This document shows positions 1 through 6,596 of a stretch of 8,368 nt of DNA, piece by piece. Below the pieces are notes generated by a model. That model did not search any database and was not told the DNA's origin. It saw only the letters and a program-made list of their open reading frames with translations. Position 1 is the stretch's first letter; each line of letters opens with the position of its first letter. Location of the stretch: the NCBI GenBank assembly GCA_016301965.1, contig JAEDOO010000083.1, positions 1 through 8,368 of the forward strand. Reading direction: 5' to 3'. The translations under genes were made by a program, and so were the position numbers. Source of the stretch: Lachnospiraceae bacterium. Its GTDB lineage: Bacteria > Bacillota > Clostridia > Lachnospirales > Lachnospiraceae.

Positions 1-1277
1 GGTGCATAGCCCAGCAGACCACCGAATTCTACGATCTCACCTACACCTTTGCCGATGACCGGGATCACACGAACCGCTGTCGTCTTCTGGTTGACCATAC
101 CGATGGCTGCCTCATCCGCAATAATACCGGCGATGGTGGTTGCCTTTGTATCGCCCGGAATGGCGATCATATCCAGACCTACGGAGCAGACACAAGTCAT
201 GGCTTCCAGTTTCTCGATGGTCAGTGCACCGGCATTTACCGCATTGATCATACCCTGATCCTCGCTGACCGGAATGAAAGCACCGCTCAGGCCACCCACA
301 TAAGAAGATGCCATTACACCGCCCTTTTTCACCTGATCGTTCAAAAGTGCCAAAGCTGCTGTAGTTCCCGGCGCACCGGCATGCTCCAGCCCGATCTCTT
401 CCAGAATATCCGCCACGGAGTCACCGATGGCCGGTGTTGGAGCCAGAGACAGGTCGATAATACCAAACGGAACGCCCAGACGGCGGGAAGCTTCCTGTGC
501 TACCAGCTGACCCACACGGGTAATCTTGAAGGCTGTCTTTTTGATGGTCTCACAGAGGACCTCAAAGTTCTCGCCGCGAACCTGCTCCAGAGCGTATTTT
601 ACAACGCCGGGGCCGCTGACACCTACGTTAATTATAGCATCTGCCTCAGTTACGCCATGGAAAGCACCTGCCATAAACGGGTTATCATCGGGAGCATTAC
701 AGAATACGACAAGTTTTGCACATCCAAGGGAGTCCTGCTCTTTAGTGGCCTCTGCTGTAGCCTTAACCATCTCACCCATCAGACGGACCGCATCCATATT
801 GATACCTGTCTTTGTAGAACCTACATTTACAGAACTGCAGACACGTTCGGTGCAGGCCAGGGCTTCCGGAATGGAACGAATCAAAAGCTCATCTGCCTTC
901 GTCATTCCTTTGGAAACCAGTGCGGAATAACCGCCGAGGAAATTAACGCCCACTTCCTTTGCCGCCTTGTCCAGTGTTTTTGCCAGCTTGACAAAATCAT
1001 CCGTTGTCTTGCAGGCTGCACCGCCCACCAGAGCCGCCGGTGTGATGGAAATTCGTTTATTTACGATCGGAATACCGTACTCTGCGGAAATATCCTCGCC
1101 GGTTTTTACCAGATCCTTTGCCAGTGTTGTGATCTTTCTGTATACTTTCTCGCAGACAACATCTATATCCGCGTCTACACAGTCCAGAAGGCTGATACCC
1201 ATGGTAATGGTACGTACATCGAGATTCTCCTGGTCGATCATTTTGTTTGTCTCATGTACCTCAAAAATATTAATCAT
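1..1277 (-). CDS. UPF0210 (DUF711, PFL-like) family protein, C-terminus cut by window edge
   Basis: The reading frame is open from its ATG at 1277 to the left edge, giving 425 residues. Family members are usually about 450 long, so roughly the last 25 are missing. Recognisable blocks are FLGGYSALVSKGM (about 113-125), NVGSTKTGINMDAV (151-164), FCNAPDDNPFMAGAFHG (192-208), GVSGPGVVK (219-227) and EFGGLLGYA at the edge. The protein is soluble, with no signal peptide or membrane segment. A GGAGGT ribosome site at 1283-1288 sits 5 nt before the start. Known of the family: the fold is related to pyruvate formate-lyase and the biochemical function is unknown. It lies 13 nt downstream of an ACT-domain gene, a pairing conserved in many Firmicutes, so the two probably work together. 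I see no pyruvate formate-lyase-type glycyl-radical motif in the visible part. Family assignment is confident; function is not. Confidence 0.93.
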   Translation of the reverse strand, partial: MINIFEVHETNKMIDQENLDVRTITMGISLLDCVDADIDVVCEKVYRKITTLAKDLVKTGEDISAEYGIPIVNKRISITPAALVGGAACKTTDDFVKLAKTLDKAAKEVGVNFLGGYSALVSKGMTKADELLIRSIPEALACTERVCSSVNVGSTKTGINMDAVRLMGEMVKATAEATKEQDSLGCAKLVVFCNAPDDNPFMAGAFHGVTEADAIINVGVSGPGVVKYALEQVRGENFEVLCETIKKTAFKITRVGQLVAQEASRRLGVPFGIIDLSLAPTPAIGDSVADILEEIGLEHAGAPGTTAALALLNDQVKKGGVMASSYVGGLSGAFIPVSEDQGMINAVNAGALTIEKLEAMTCVCSVGLDMIAIPGDTKATTIAGIIADEAAIGMVNQKTTAVRVIPVIGKGVGEIVEFGGLLGYA

Positions 1278-1290
1278 ACACTACCTCCGA

Positions 1291-1563
1291 TCAGATACGG
1301 TGCATGCTGGTAAAAATATCTTCCAGCTGGCAGCGGATCACCAGTCCCATATCCTGGCCAAGCTCTTTCAGATTCTGAGAAATTTCCGCCACATCCTTGG
1401 TAGCGCCGCTGATATCTGTAATCATCATCATGTTGAAATAACCGTCAATGATCGTCTGAGAAATATCCAGGATATTTACCTGATTGTCGGCCAGGTATGT
1501 GCATACCTTTGCGATAATACCTACAGTATCCTTTCCTACCACAGTAATAATTGCTTTTTTCAT
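1291..1563 (-). CDS. ACT domain-containing protein (UPF0237 family)
   Basis: A 90-residue protein that is essentially one ACT domain. It opens with MKKAIITVVGKDTVGIIAKV, the usual first strand and ligand-binding loop (D12, G15), followed by a helix and the NILDISQTII strand (about 30-39). The C-terminal segment RCQLEDIFTSMHRI is typical of UPF0237. ACT domains bind small ligands, often amino acids, at dimer interfaces and control a partner enzyme. No catalytic domain is present here, so a regulatory role is inferred. The start follows an excellent AGGAGGAG ribosome site within 1564-1576. The gene ends 13 nt before the UPF0210 gene, whose ribosome site fills the gap, so the two are almost certainly co-transcribed. 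It is related in architecture to GcvR-type regulators, but the ligand cannot be read from the sequence. Confidence 0.93.
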   Translation of the reverse strand: MKKAIITVVGKDTVGIIAKVCTYLADNQVNILDISQTIIDGYFNMMMITDISGATKDVAEISQNLKELGQDMGLVIRCQLEDIFTSMHRI

Positions 1564-1593
1564 TAGTCTCCTCCTGTTTGCGTTTTATGTATG

Positions 1594-2391
1594 TTAAAAA
1601 TCAATTGCTTCCGATACCAGATCTCTATGGGCCACCGAAATATGAAAATCCGCTGCCTTGTAAGGATTGTCACCCATAGTGATCTCGCTGCACACCGTTT
1701 CAAAGGCTAGCCGCTCGTAATTGTTTTCCTGACTTAAGTGTCCCAGAAAAATCCGCCCCATATGGTCATGCAGGATCCGGCACAGCAGCTGCCCTGCCGT
1801 TTCGTTGGACAAATGTCCACGATTGGAAGCGATACGCTGTTTCAGATAATAGGGATAGCGTCCCACCTCCAGCATTCTGAGATCATGATTGGATTCCAGC
1901 AAAAGCGTATCCAATCCTGAGAGCTGCTCCACGATATATTCATCGTAATAGCCCATATCCGTGGCTATAGCCGCCTTTTTTCCGCCGCTCTCAAAGCGGT
2001 AACCTACGGGCTGGGCGGCATCGTGGGAAATACGAAAGGGATGGATCGTCATGTCTTTGATCGTGGTATCCCTGTCCGGCTCTATCTCATGAAATATTCC
2101 CTCCGGCATCTTTCCGATGGGCTTTGTCCTCTCAATTTCCTCTATGGTTCCCCGGGTCGCGTAGATGGGAATCCCAAACTTCCTGGCCAGCACTCCCAGT
2201 CCCTTGATATGATCACTGTGTTCATGCGTAACAAAAATACCATCCAGTTCTTCCATACGACGATCGAGAGATTCCACGCCCTGAATCACCCGCTTGCCGC
2301 TGATGCCGGCATCTACCAGAAAGGATGCCTCATCCGTACCGATAAAGATACAGTTTCCACTGCTTCCGCTGGCAATACTGCACATTTTCAT
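1594..2391 (-). CDS. YycJ/WalJ-like metallo-beta-lactamase-fold hydrolase
   Basis: A 265-residue soluble protein with the complete metal site of the metallo-beta-lactamase fold. The HxHxDH motif THEHSDHIKGL has H56, H58, D60 and H61. SHDAAQP supplies H123, ATDMG supplies D145 and LGHLSQENN supplies H218. The N-terminal SIASGSSGN (5-13) and the later LESNHD (165-170) and HLSNETAG (193-200) are signatures of the YycJ/WalJ group. That group is usually annotated as a metal-dependent hydrolase or exonuclease and has been linked to DNA replication, repair and cell-wall control in Firmicutes. Here it is not beside a walRK two-component system but follows coaE and polA. Its ATG overlaps the coaE stop as ATGA (2388-2391), which implies translational coupling. 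ATG codons 1 and 3 are both possible starts. The fold is certain; the substrate is inferred only from the family. Confidence 0.92.
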   Translation of the reverse strand: MKMCSIASGSSGNCIFIGTDEASFLVDAGISGKRVIQGVESLDRRMEELDGIFVTHEHSDHIKGLGVLARKFGIPIYATRGTIEEIERTKPIGKMPEGIFHEIEPDRDTTIKDMTIHPFRISHDAAQPVGYRFESGGKKAAIATDMGYYDEYIVEQLSGLDTLLLESNHDLRMLEVGRYPYYLKQRIASNRGHLSNETAGQLLCRILHDHMGRIFLGHLSQENNYERLAFETVCSEITMGDNPYKAADFHISVAHRDLVSEAIDF

Positions 2392-2978
2392 AGTTTCTGC
2401 ATCCTCTCTCTGATCTGTTGTTCTGTTTTTTCCGGACTTCCACTGTTATCTATAGTAAAAGAAGTCCGACTGCGAAATTCTTCTTCTGTCATCTGCTGCT
2501 GCATAATCTCCTGTATTTTCTGCGCCGAATACCCTCTGTCTTGTGCCAGACGCTCACGGCGCACCTTAACATCCGCATAAATATACCATACTTCATCACA
2601 AAAATCATCATAATGATCTTCGAAAAAGAGGGCTGCTTCAACAAAAAAACAAGATTTTCCGCTACGCCTGGCCTCTTCGATCTTTTGAAGGATATAATTT
2701 CGAATGGCAGGATGCATAAGATCATTCTGAAAAGCAAGCTCTTTGTCATCCGAAAAGACAATAGCCGCCACTGCCGGACGGTCAATCGTCCCATCCGGCT
2801 TCAGGATACGATCACCAAAATGCTCTCTCATCTGCACATAGCAGGGCATACCCGGCTCCATGAGCAGATGTCCTACGCTGTCCGCTTTCAGGATCTCTGC
2901 CCCGTATTCTTTTTCCAGGAAATCCATCACCATGCTTTTTCCGCAGCCTACGCCTCCGGTTATCCCGATTACTTTCAT
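2388..2978 (-). CDS. coaE: Dephospho-CoA kinase
   Basis: A 196-residue cytoplasmic kinase that catalyses the last step of coenzyme A synthesis: ATP-dependent phosphorylation of the ribose 3'-hydroxyl of dephospho-CoA. The N-terminus KVIGITGGVGCGKS carries the P-loop (G8-S15, with K14 and S15). It is followed by LKADSVGHLL (D33), the family's acidic substrate-site region, and by a conserved HPAIRNYI helix. The lid and C-terminal part has VRRERLAQDRG and QQMTEEEFRSR, and then the typical ending FTIDNSGSPEKTEQQI. Length matches the family (about 195-205). The gene starts 25 nt after the polA stop behind only a weak purine stretch (AAAGAAG), so it may depend on coupling to polA. Its own stop overlaps the start of the following hydrolase gene. 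A polA-coaE order is common in Firmicutes. Confidence 0.96.
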   Translation of the reverse strand: MKVIGITGGVGCGKSMVMDFLEKEYGAEILKADSVGHLLMEPGMPCYVQMREHFGDRILKPDGTIDRPAVAAIVFSDDKELAFQNDLMHPAIRNYILQKIEEARRSGKSCFFVEAALFFEDHYDDFCDEVWYIYADVKVRRERLAQDRGYSAQKIQEIMQQQMTEEEFRSRTSFTIDNSGSPEKTEQQIRERMQKL

Positions 2979-3003
2979 TTATCTGCTTCTTTCTATTCAG
3001 TTG

Positions 3004-5634
3004 CTATTTTGCCTCATACCAGTTTTTACCGGTATGAAGATCGATCACCAGCTCCACCGCCAGATCAGCCGCGTGCATCATTTCCTCCGTCAGGATCTGA
3101 CGCACTCTTTCCTCTTCTTCCACTGCCGTCTCGATCAACAGCTCATCATGCACCTGCAGGATCAGACGAGAACGCAGATTTTCCCGGCGAAGTCTTCTGT
3201 CCACGCCCAGCATGGCAAATTTAATGATATCTGCAGCTGTACCCTGGATAGGAGAATTCATAGCCACCCGCTCACCGAAAGAACGCTGCATAAAATTCGA
3301 GGATTTCAGCTCCGGCACCGGACGTCTGCGGCCAAAGAGCGTGGTCACATACCCTTTCTCCTTTGCCTCAGCCACCGCGCCGTCAAGGAATGCCTTAATT
3401 CCCGGATACGTCTCAAAATACCGGTTAATATATCCCTCCGCCTCTTTTCTGGTAATACTTAAGCCCTGGCTGAGACCAAAGGAACTGATACCGTAGACAA
3501 TACCAAAGTTTACAGCCTTGGCATTCCTTCTCTGCAGATCCGTCACCTCATCAAAGGGTACATGGAATACCTGAGAAGCCGTGATCCGGTGAATATCGCT
3601 CTGCTCACGGTAAGCATTGATCAGCGCCTCATCCCCGGAAAAATGAGCCAGCACACGAAGCTCGATCTGGGAATAATCCGCATCCATGAAAACGAAACCG
3701 TCCTGGGGCACAAACACCTTCCGAAGCAGTCGTCCCAATTCCGTCCGAATCGGAATATTCTGCAGATTCGGCTCGGTACTGCTGATTCGTCCTGTGGCGG
3801 TAATCGTCTGGTTAAAGGTACTGTGAATCCGTCCATCCTCTGCGATACAGGTCAGAAGACCATCCGCATAGGTAGATTTCAGCTTCGTCAACTGACGGTA
3901 TTCCAGGATATCCGATACTATCGGTGCCTCCGGTGCCAGCTTTTCCAACACATCCGCAGCGGTGGAATAGCCGGTTTTCGTCTTCTTACCACCTGGCAGC
4001 TGCATCTTTTCAAACAGGATCGTACCCAGCTGCTTCGGAGAATTGATATTGAATTTTTCACCGGCCTTATCGTAGATCGTCTGCTCCAGATCATCGATCC
4101 TGGTCTTTAACATTGCCCCGTAGTCTATCAGCTCCTGTCGTTCCACCAGAATACCTGCCTGTTCCATATGGCGCAGCGTGTACAGAAGCGGCAACTCCAG
4201 ATTCCGGTACAGATTCTCCATTCCCTGCTCCTTAAGTGCCGCAAGCATCGGTTCAAAGGCCATTCGGGCCGTATAAGCCTGGCAGCAGGTCTGTACAGCA
4301 AAAGCGTGTGATAATTTCTCACAATCCATCTTTTTTCGATCAGCAAACAGATCTTCTTTTCCCGGCAGTGTCACCGAAAGATACTCTGCTGCCACCGCGT
4401 CATAGAGGTATTCTGCTTTTAGCGGATTCAATAGATAAGCCATCAAAGAAATGTCCTGTATTTCCGGTCGTTCTTCAAACTCTCCTGTCTGCAGAATCTG
4501 TTTAACATCCAAGGCACAAAAACAGGGGCTTTTCCTTGCCAATTCCTGCACGGCATCCTCGATCCAGGCATCCGTAATAAATCCCTCCGCCGGAATCCAG
4601 TACGTATGATCCGCATCCGTACAAAAAGCCAGTCCGGACATATCTCTTTCGAAGCACACCGAAACACCTACAGCGTCAGACTGCAAAGCATTTTTCAACA
4701 ATTCCTGTATCTCAGAAAAATCCGTAACCGTCACAAAAGTATCCGTGACTTCTACACGACGGTTATTCTCAGAAAACCTGCTCAACAGATTCCTGAATTC
4801 CAGCCGTTTACACCAATCATACGCTTCAGGTGTGTAGAAATCCTCCACACGGGCATCCTCCAGTGTGAACTCCACTGGACTGTCCGTATTGATCGTGGCC
4901 AATGTCTTTGATAATTGTGCCAGATCATAATGTTCCTCAAATGCCTTCTGTGCCTTGGCAGGTTTGATCTCCGCCCGATGCTCATAGGCATTTTCTATAT
5001 TTCCATAAGTAACGATTAACTTCGTAGCCGTCTTTTCTCCCACTCCCGGAAGACCCGGGATATTGTCGGAGCTGTCCCCCATCAGAGCCTTTAGCTCGAT
5101 GATCTGCTTTGGCTCTATCTGATAAGCCTCGATCACATCCTGTGTATGATAATCCTCGATCACCGTTTTGCCGCCCTTGGTCTTAGGGATACGTATCTTT
5201 ATCTTATCTGTGGCCAGCTGCAGCAGATCACGGTCACCGGATACGACCGTTACCTCCATACCCTGCTCTTCACTGCGCTTAGCCAGTGTTCCCAAAATAT
5301 CATCCGCCTCATAGCCTTCCTGCATGATCGTTGGGATCCGCATGGCTTTCAGCACCTCTTTGATCACCGGTACCTGTTCCCTGAGTTCCTCCGGCATCGC
5401 ATGGCGTGTACCCTTATATGCCTCATACATCTTGTGCCTGAACGTTGGCGCATGAAGATCAAAGGCTACCGCCAGATATTGAGGCTGTTCCTCATCCAGA
5501 ATCCGAAACATAATATTTAAAAAGCCATACACTGCATTTGTGTGCAGTCCCTCTGCATTGGTCAGATTGGGCACACCATAAAACGCCCTGTTTAATATAC
5601 TGTGTCCATCGATCAAAACTATCTTATCTGCCAT
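3004..5634 (-). CDS. polA: DNA polymerase I (5' nuclease active, proofreading domain inactive)
   Basis: An 876-residue family A polymerase for repair synthesis and Okazaki primer removal. Residues 1-290 are the 5' nuclease, with acidic motifs LIDGH (D9), AFDLH (D59), EADD (109-112), SGDRD (132-136) and GDSSDNIPG (186-194), then a helix-hairpin-helix (GLPGVGEKTA). About 300-460 is the 3'-5' exonuclease fold, but the DxE of exo motif I is replaced (VGVSVCFER, 322-330), so proofreading is predicted absent. The rest is the polymerase: motif A DADYSQIELR (D651, D653), motif B RRNAKAVNFGIVYG (K706, F710, Y714) and motif C VHDE (D830, E831). Length and catalytic numbering match Bacillus-type Pol I. 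The start at 5634 is chosen over an ATG at 5655 because GGAGGT at 5639-5644 lies just before it and the protein then begins directly with the conserved domain. Confidence 0.97.
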   Translation of the reverse strand: MADKIVLIDGHSILNRAFYGVPNLTNAEGLHTNAVYGFLNIMFRILDEEQPQYLAVAFDLHAPTFRHKMYEAYKGTRHAMPEELREQVPVIKEVLKAMRIPTIMQEGYEADDILGTLAKRSEEQGMEVTVVSGDRDLLQLATDKIKIRIPKTKGGKTVIEDYHTQDVIEAYQIEPKQIIELKALMGDSSDNIPGLPGVGEKTATKLIVTYGNIENAYEHRAEIKPAKAQKAFEEHYDLAQLSKTLATINTDSPVEFTLEDARVEDFYTPEAYDWCKRLEFRNLLSRFSENNRRVEVTDTFVTVTDFSEIQELLKNALQSDAVGVSVCFERDMSGLAFCTDADHTYWIPAEGFITDAWIEDAVQELARKSPCFCALDVKQILQTGEFEERPEIQDISLMAYLLNPLKAEYLYDAVAAEYLSVTLPGKEDLFADRKKMDCEKLSHAFAVQTCCQAYTARMAFEPMLAALKEQGMENLYRNLELPLLYTLRHMEQAGILVERQELIDYGAMLKTRIDDLEQTIYDKAGEKFNINSPKQLGTILFEKMQLPGGKKTKTGYSTAADVLEKLAPEAPIVSDILEYRQLTKLKSTYADGLLTCIAEDGRIHSTFNQTITATGRISSTEPNLQNIPIRTELGRLLRKVFVPQDGFVFMDADYSQIELRVLAHFSGDEALINAYREQSDIHRITASQVFHVPFDEVTDLQRRNAKAVNFGIVYGISSFGLSQGLSITRKEAEGYINRYFETYPGIKAFLDGAVAEAKEKGYVTTLFGRRRPVPELKSSNFMQRSFGERVAMNSPIQGTAADIIKFAMLGVDRRLRRENLRSRLILQVHDELLIETAVEEEERVRQILTEEMMHAADLAVELVIDLHTGKNWYEAK

Positions 5635-5638
5635 AGCT

Positions 5639-5644
5639 ACCTCC
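5639..5644 (-). promoter_or_regulatory. Ribosome binding site that sets the polA start
   Basis: Reads GGAGGT on the minus strand, 4 nt before the ATG at 5634. It lies inside the longer reading that would begin at 5655, so it favours MADKIVLIDG as the true N-terminus and argues against the extra seven residues MMDVEVA. Confidence 0.8.
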
Positions 5645-5662
5645 ACATCCATCATTTATCCT

Positions 5663-6043
5663 TCAGAAAATGCGCAAAAAATGTGACAGGAACTGTTCCA
5701 GCTCAGTACCGATCTGCGGTGCCTGTACAAAGACCAGCATGATCAGTAAGGTCACCACCAATACGATCAGCAGTACATGGAGAATCACATAATAACGCTT
5801 TTCTCTGCGCACACGGTTTCTTGCCTCCTCCAGATTATGTTTGAGACGTAAAGGAATATTATAGCCTTCTCCGTCGTTCTGATCCAGATAATGCAAGGCA
5901 ATGGCCACGGTATAATACGTCTCCAGCTCTTCATAACAGGACGGACATGTGTCGATATGCTCCAGAAACTCCCCCAGCTCTTTTGTGGTCATATTGTGAT
6001 TGACAAAGCGATCCATATTTTTTATGGCATCTTCACATTTCAT
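5663..6043 (-). CDS. Small zf-HC2 (anti-sigma-like) single-pass membrane protein
   Basis: A 126-residue protein. The N-terminus has C3 and then H29-x3-C33-x2-C36 in LEHIDTCPSCYEEL. This is the zinc-binding pattern of zf-HC2 domains, best known from ZAS anti-sigma factors. A charged linker (about 66-83, rich in R, K and E) leads to one hydrophobic membrane helix (about 85-106, YVILHVLLIVLVVTLLIMLV), and only about 20 residues follow it. The expected topology is a cytoplasmic zinc domain with a very short outer tail, so there is no large extracellular sensor. It sits 12 nt downstream of the dUTPase gene and about 28 nt upstream of the polA start, with no sigma factor gene in the window. Anti-sigma activity is possible from the fold, but the partner and role are unknown. 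The start is supported by GGAG 8 nt upstream. Confidence 0.85.
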   Translation of the reverse strand: MKCEDAIKNMDRFVNHNMTTKELGEFLEHIDTCPSCYEELETYYTVAIALHYLDQNDGEGYNIPLRLKHNLEEARNRVRREKRYYVILHVLLIVLVVTLLIMLVFVQAPQIGTELEQFLSHFLRIF

Positions 6044-6055
6044 ACGCGATCTCCG

Positions 6056-6490
6056 TTATCTCTTACCGGTACTTCCAATACCGCCCCGGTCCTCATGATC
6101 CAGGCGGGAAACCTCCTCGAACATAAGCTCCGGCTGATGTTTTTCTATTCTGAACTGACAGATTCTGTCGTTTTTCGCAATCTTTGTATCTCTCAGCGCA
6201 TAGGCAGGCATATACCACCAGTCGTTTGGTCCGCAATAGCTTTCGTCTACGATGCCACAGTGATTGGTCTGGATAATGCCGAAATTTTTGTAGGTTGAAC
6301 TTCGGGGCACGATATGGGCCTCATAGCCTTTTGGCAGCTGCATGGCAACACCCAGAGGAATCAACTTAAATTCGCCCGCTTTCAGCTCCACATCCTCTGC
6401 AGCACGCAAGTCGATCCAGTCGGATTTGCCGTCAATATAACACAGTTTCTCTATTGTTTCATCCAGATATTGGATCTTAATTTTTTCCAT
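6056..6490 (-). CDS. dut: Trimeric-type dUTP diphosphatase (dUTPase)
   Basis: A 144-residue cytoplasmic enzyme predicted to hydrolyse dUTP to dUMP and pyrophosphate, supplying the thymidylate precursor and keeping uracil out of DNA. All five dUTPase motifs can be placed: motif 1 SDWIDLRAAED (23-33), motif 2 PRSSTYKNFGI (62-72), motif 3 GIVDESYCG (79-87, catalytic D82), motif 4 NDRICQFRI (107-115, Q112) and the C-terminal arm RGGIGSTG (135-142). Two differences from the textbook pattern are W25 in motif 1 and I138 where the uracil-stacking Phe of RGGFGSTG usually sits. The start at 6490 is preferred over an in-frame ATG at 6508. GGAGGAG at 6494-6500 directly precedes it, and the predicted promoter would leave almost no leader for the longer form. 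It is the first gene of the block containing polA. Confidence 0.93.
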   Translation of the reverse strand: MEKIKIQYLDETIEKLCYIDGKSDWIDLRAAEDVELKAGEFKLIPLGVAMQLPKGYEAHIVPRSSTYKNFGIIQTNHCGIVDESYCGPNDWWYMPAYALRDTKIAKNDRICQFRIEKHQPELMFEEVSRLDHEDRGGIGSTGKR

Positions 6491-6493
6491 AAT

Positions 6494-6500
6494 CTCCTCC
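6494..6500 (-). promoter_or_regulatory. Ribosome binding site that sets the dut start
   Basis: Reads GGAGGAG on the minus strand, just before the ATG at 6490. In the longer reading these bases would be codons for MEE, so the six residues MLMEEI are probably not translated. Confidence 0.75.
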
Positions 6501-6516
6501 ATAAGCATTTGGACTC

Positions 6517-6525
6517 AGTATACCA
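6517..6525 (-). promoter_or_regulatory. Extended -10 promoter for the dut-polA block
   Basis: Reads TGGTATACT on the minus strand: a TATACT -10 box (5 of 6 to consensus) with the upstream TGn extension. The -35 region 17 nt further up is T-rich (TTTTCT) and weak, which fits an extended -10 promoter. Transcription would begin near 6510, giving a leader of about 20 nt that ends in the strong ribosome site. No other convincing promoter was seen between here and the left edge. Confidence 0.6.
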
Positions 6526-6535
6526 TACGACTTTT

Positions 6536-6580
6536 GAAAAGAAAAGACATGTGCAGAAGGAAAAACAGAGGCTGCACACG
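6536..6580 (-). terminator. Probable terminator after the flavoprotein gene
   Basis: On the minus strand CGTGTGCAG (6580-6572) can pair with CTGCACATG (6556-6548) as a 9-bp stem with one G-U pair and a 15-nt loop. TCTTTTCTTTTC (6547-6536) follows. It begins 17 nt past the TAA of the flavoprotein gene. The long loop and interrupted T-run make it a moderate rather than a strong terminator, so some read-through into dut is possible. Confidence 0.42.
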
Positions 6581-6596
6581 GCTGCATAAGCTGTCA

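Noticed and set aside
1..1277. Glycyl-radical enzyme motif in the PFL-like protein
   Set aside because: The family is related to pyruvate formate-lyase by fold, but no RVxGY-type glycine loop is visible in the 425 residues available. About 25 residues are off the edge, so it is not supported.
381..1313. Long plus-strand reading frame of 310 codons
   Set aside because: It lies opposite the UPF0210 gene, has cysteine- and histidine-rich low-sense composition and no ribosome site, and the minus strand carries clear family motifs across the same bases.
2418..3224. Plus-strand reading frame of 268 codons
   Set aside because: It is antisense to coaE and the end of polA. It shows no recognisable domain and crosses the boundary between two real minus-strand genes.
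5634..5655. polA beginning at the ATG at 5655
   Set aside because: The GGAGGT ribosome site falls inside this extension, and homologues begin at the MADKIVLIDG-like N-terminus.
6570..6586. GGCTGCA direct repeat near the flavoprotein stop
   Set aside because: Only two short copies 10 bases apart, with no larger repeat array or mobile-element end. Part of it is explained by the terminator stem.
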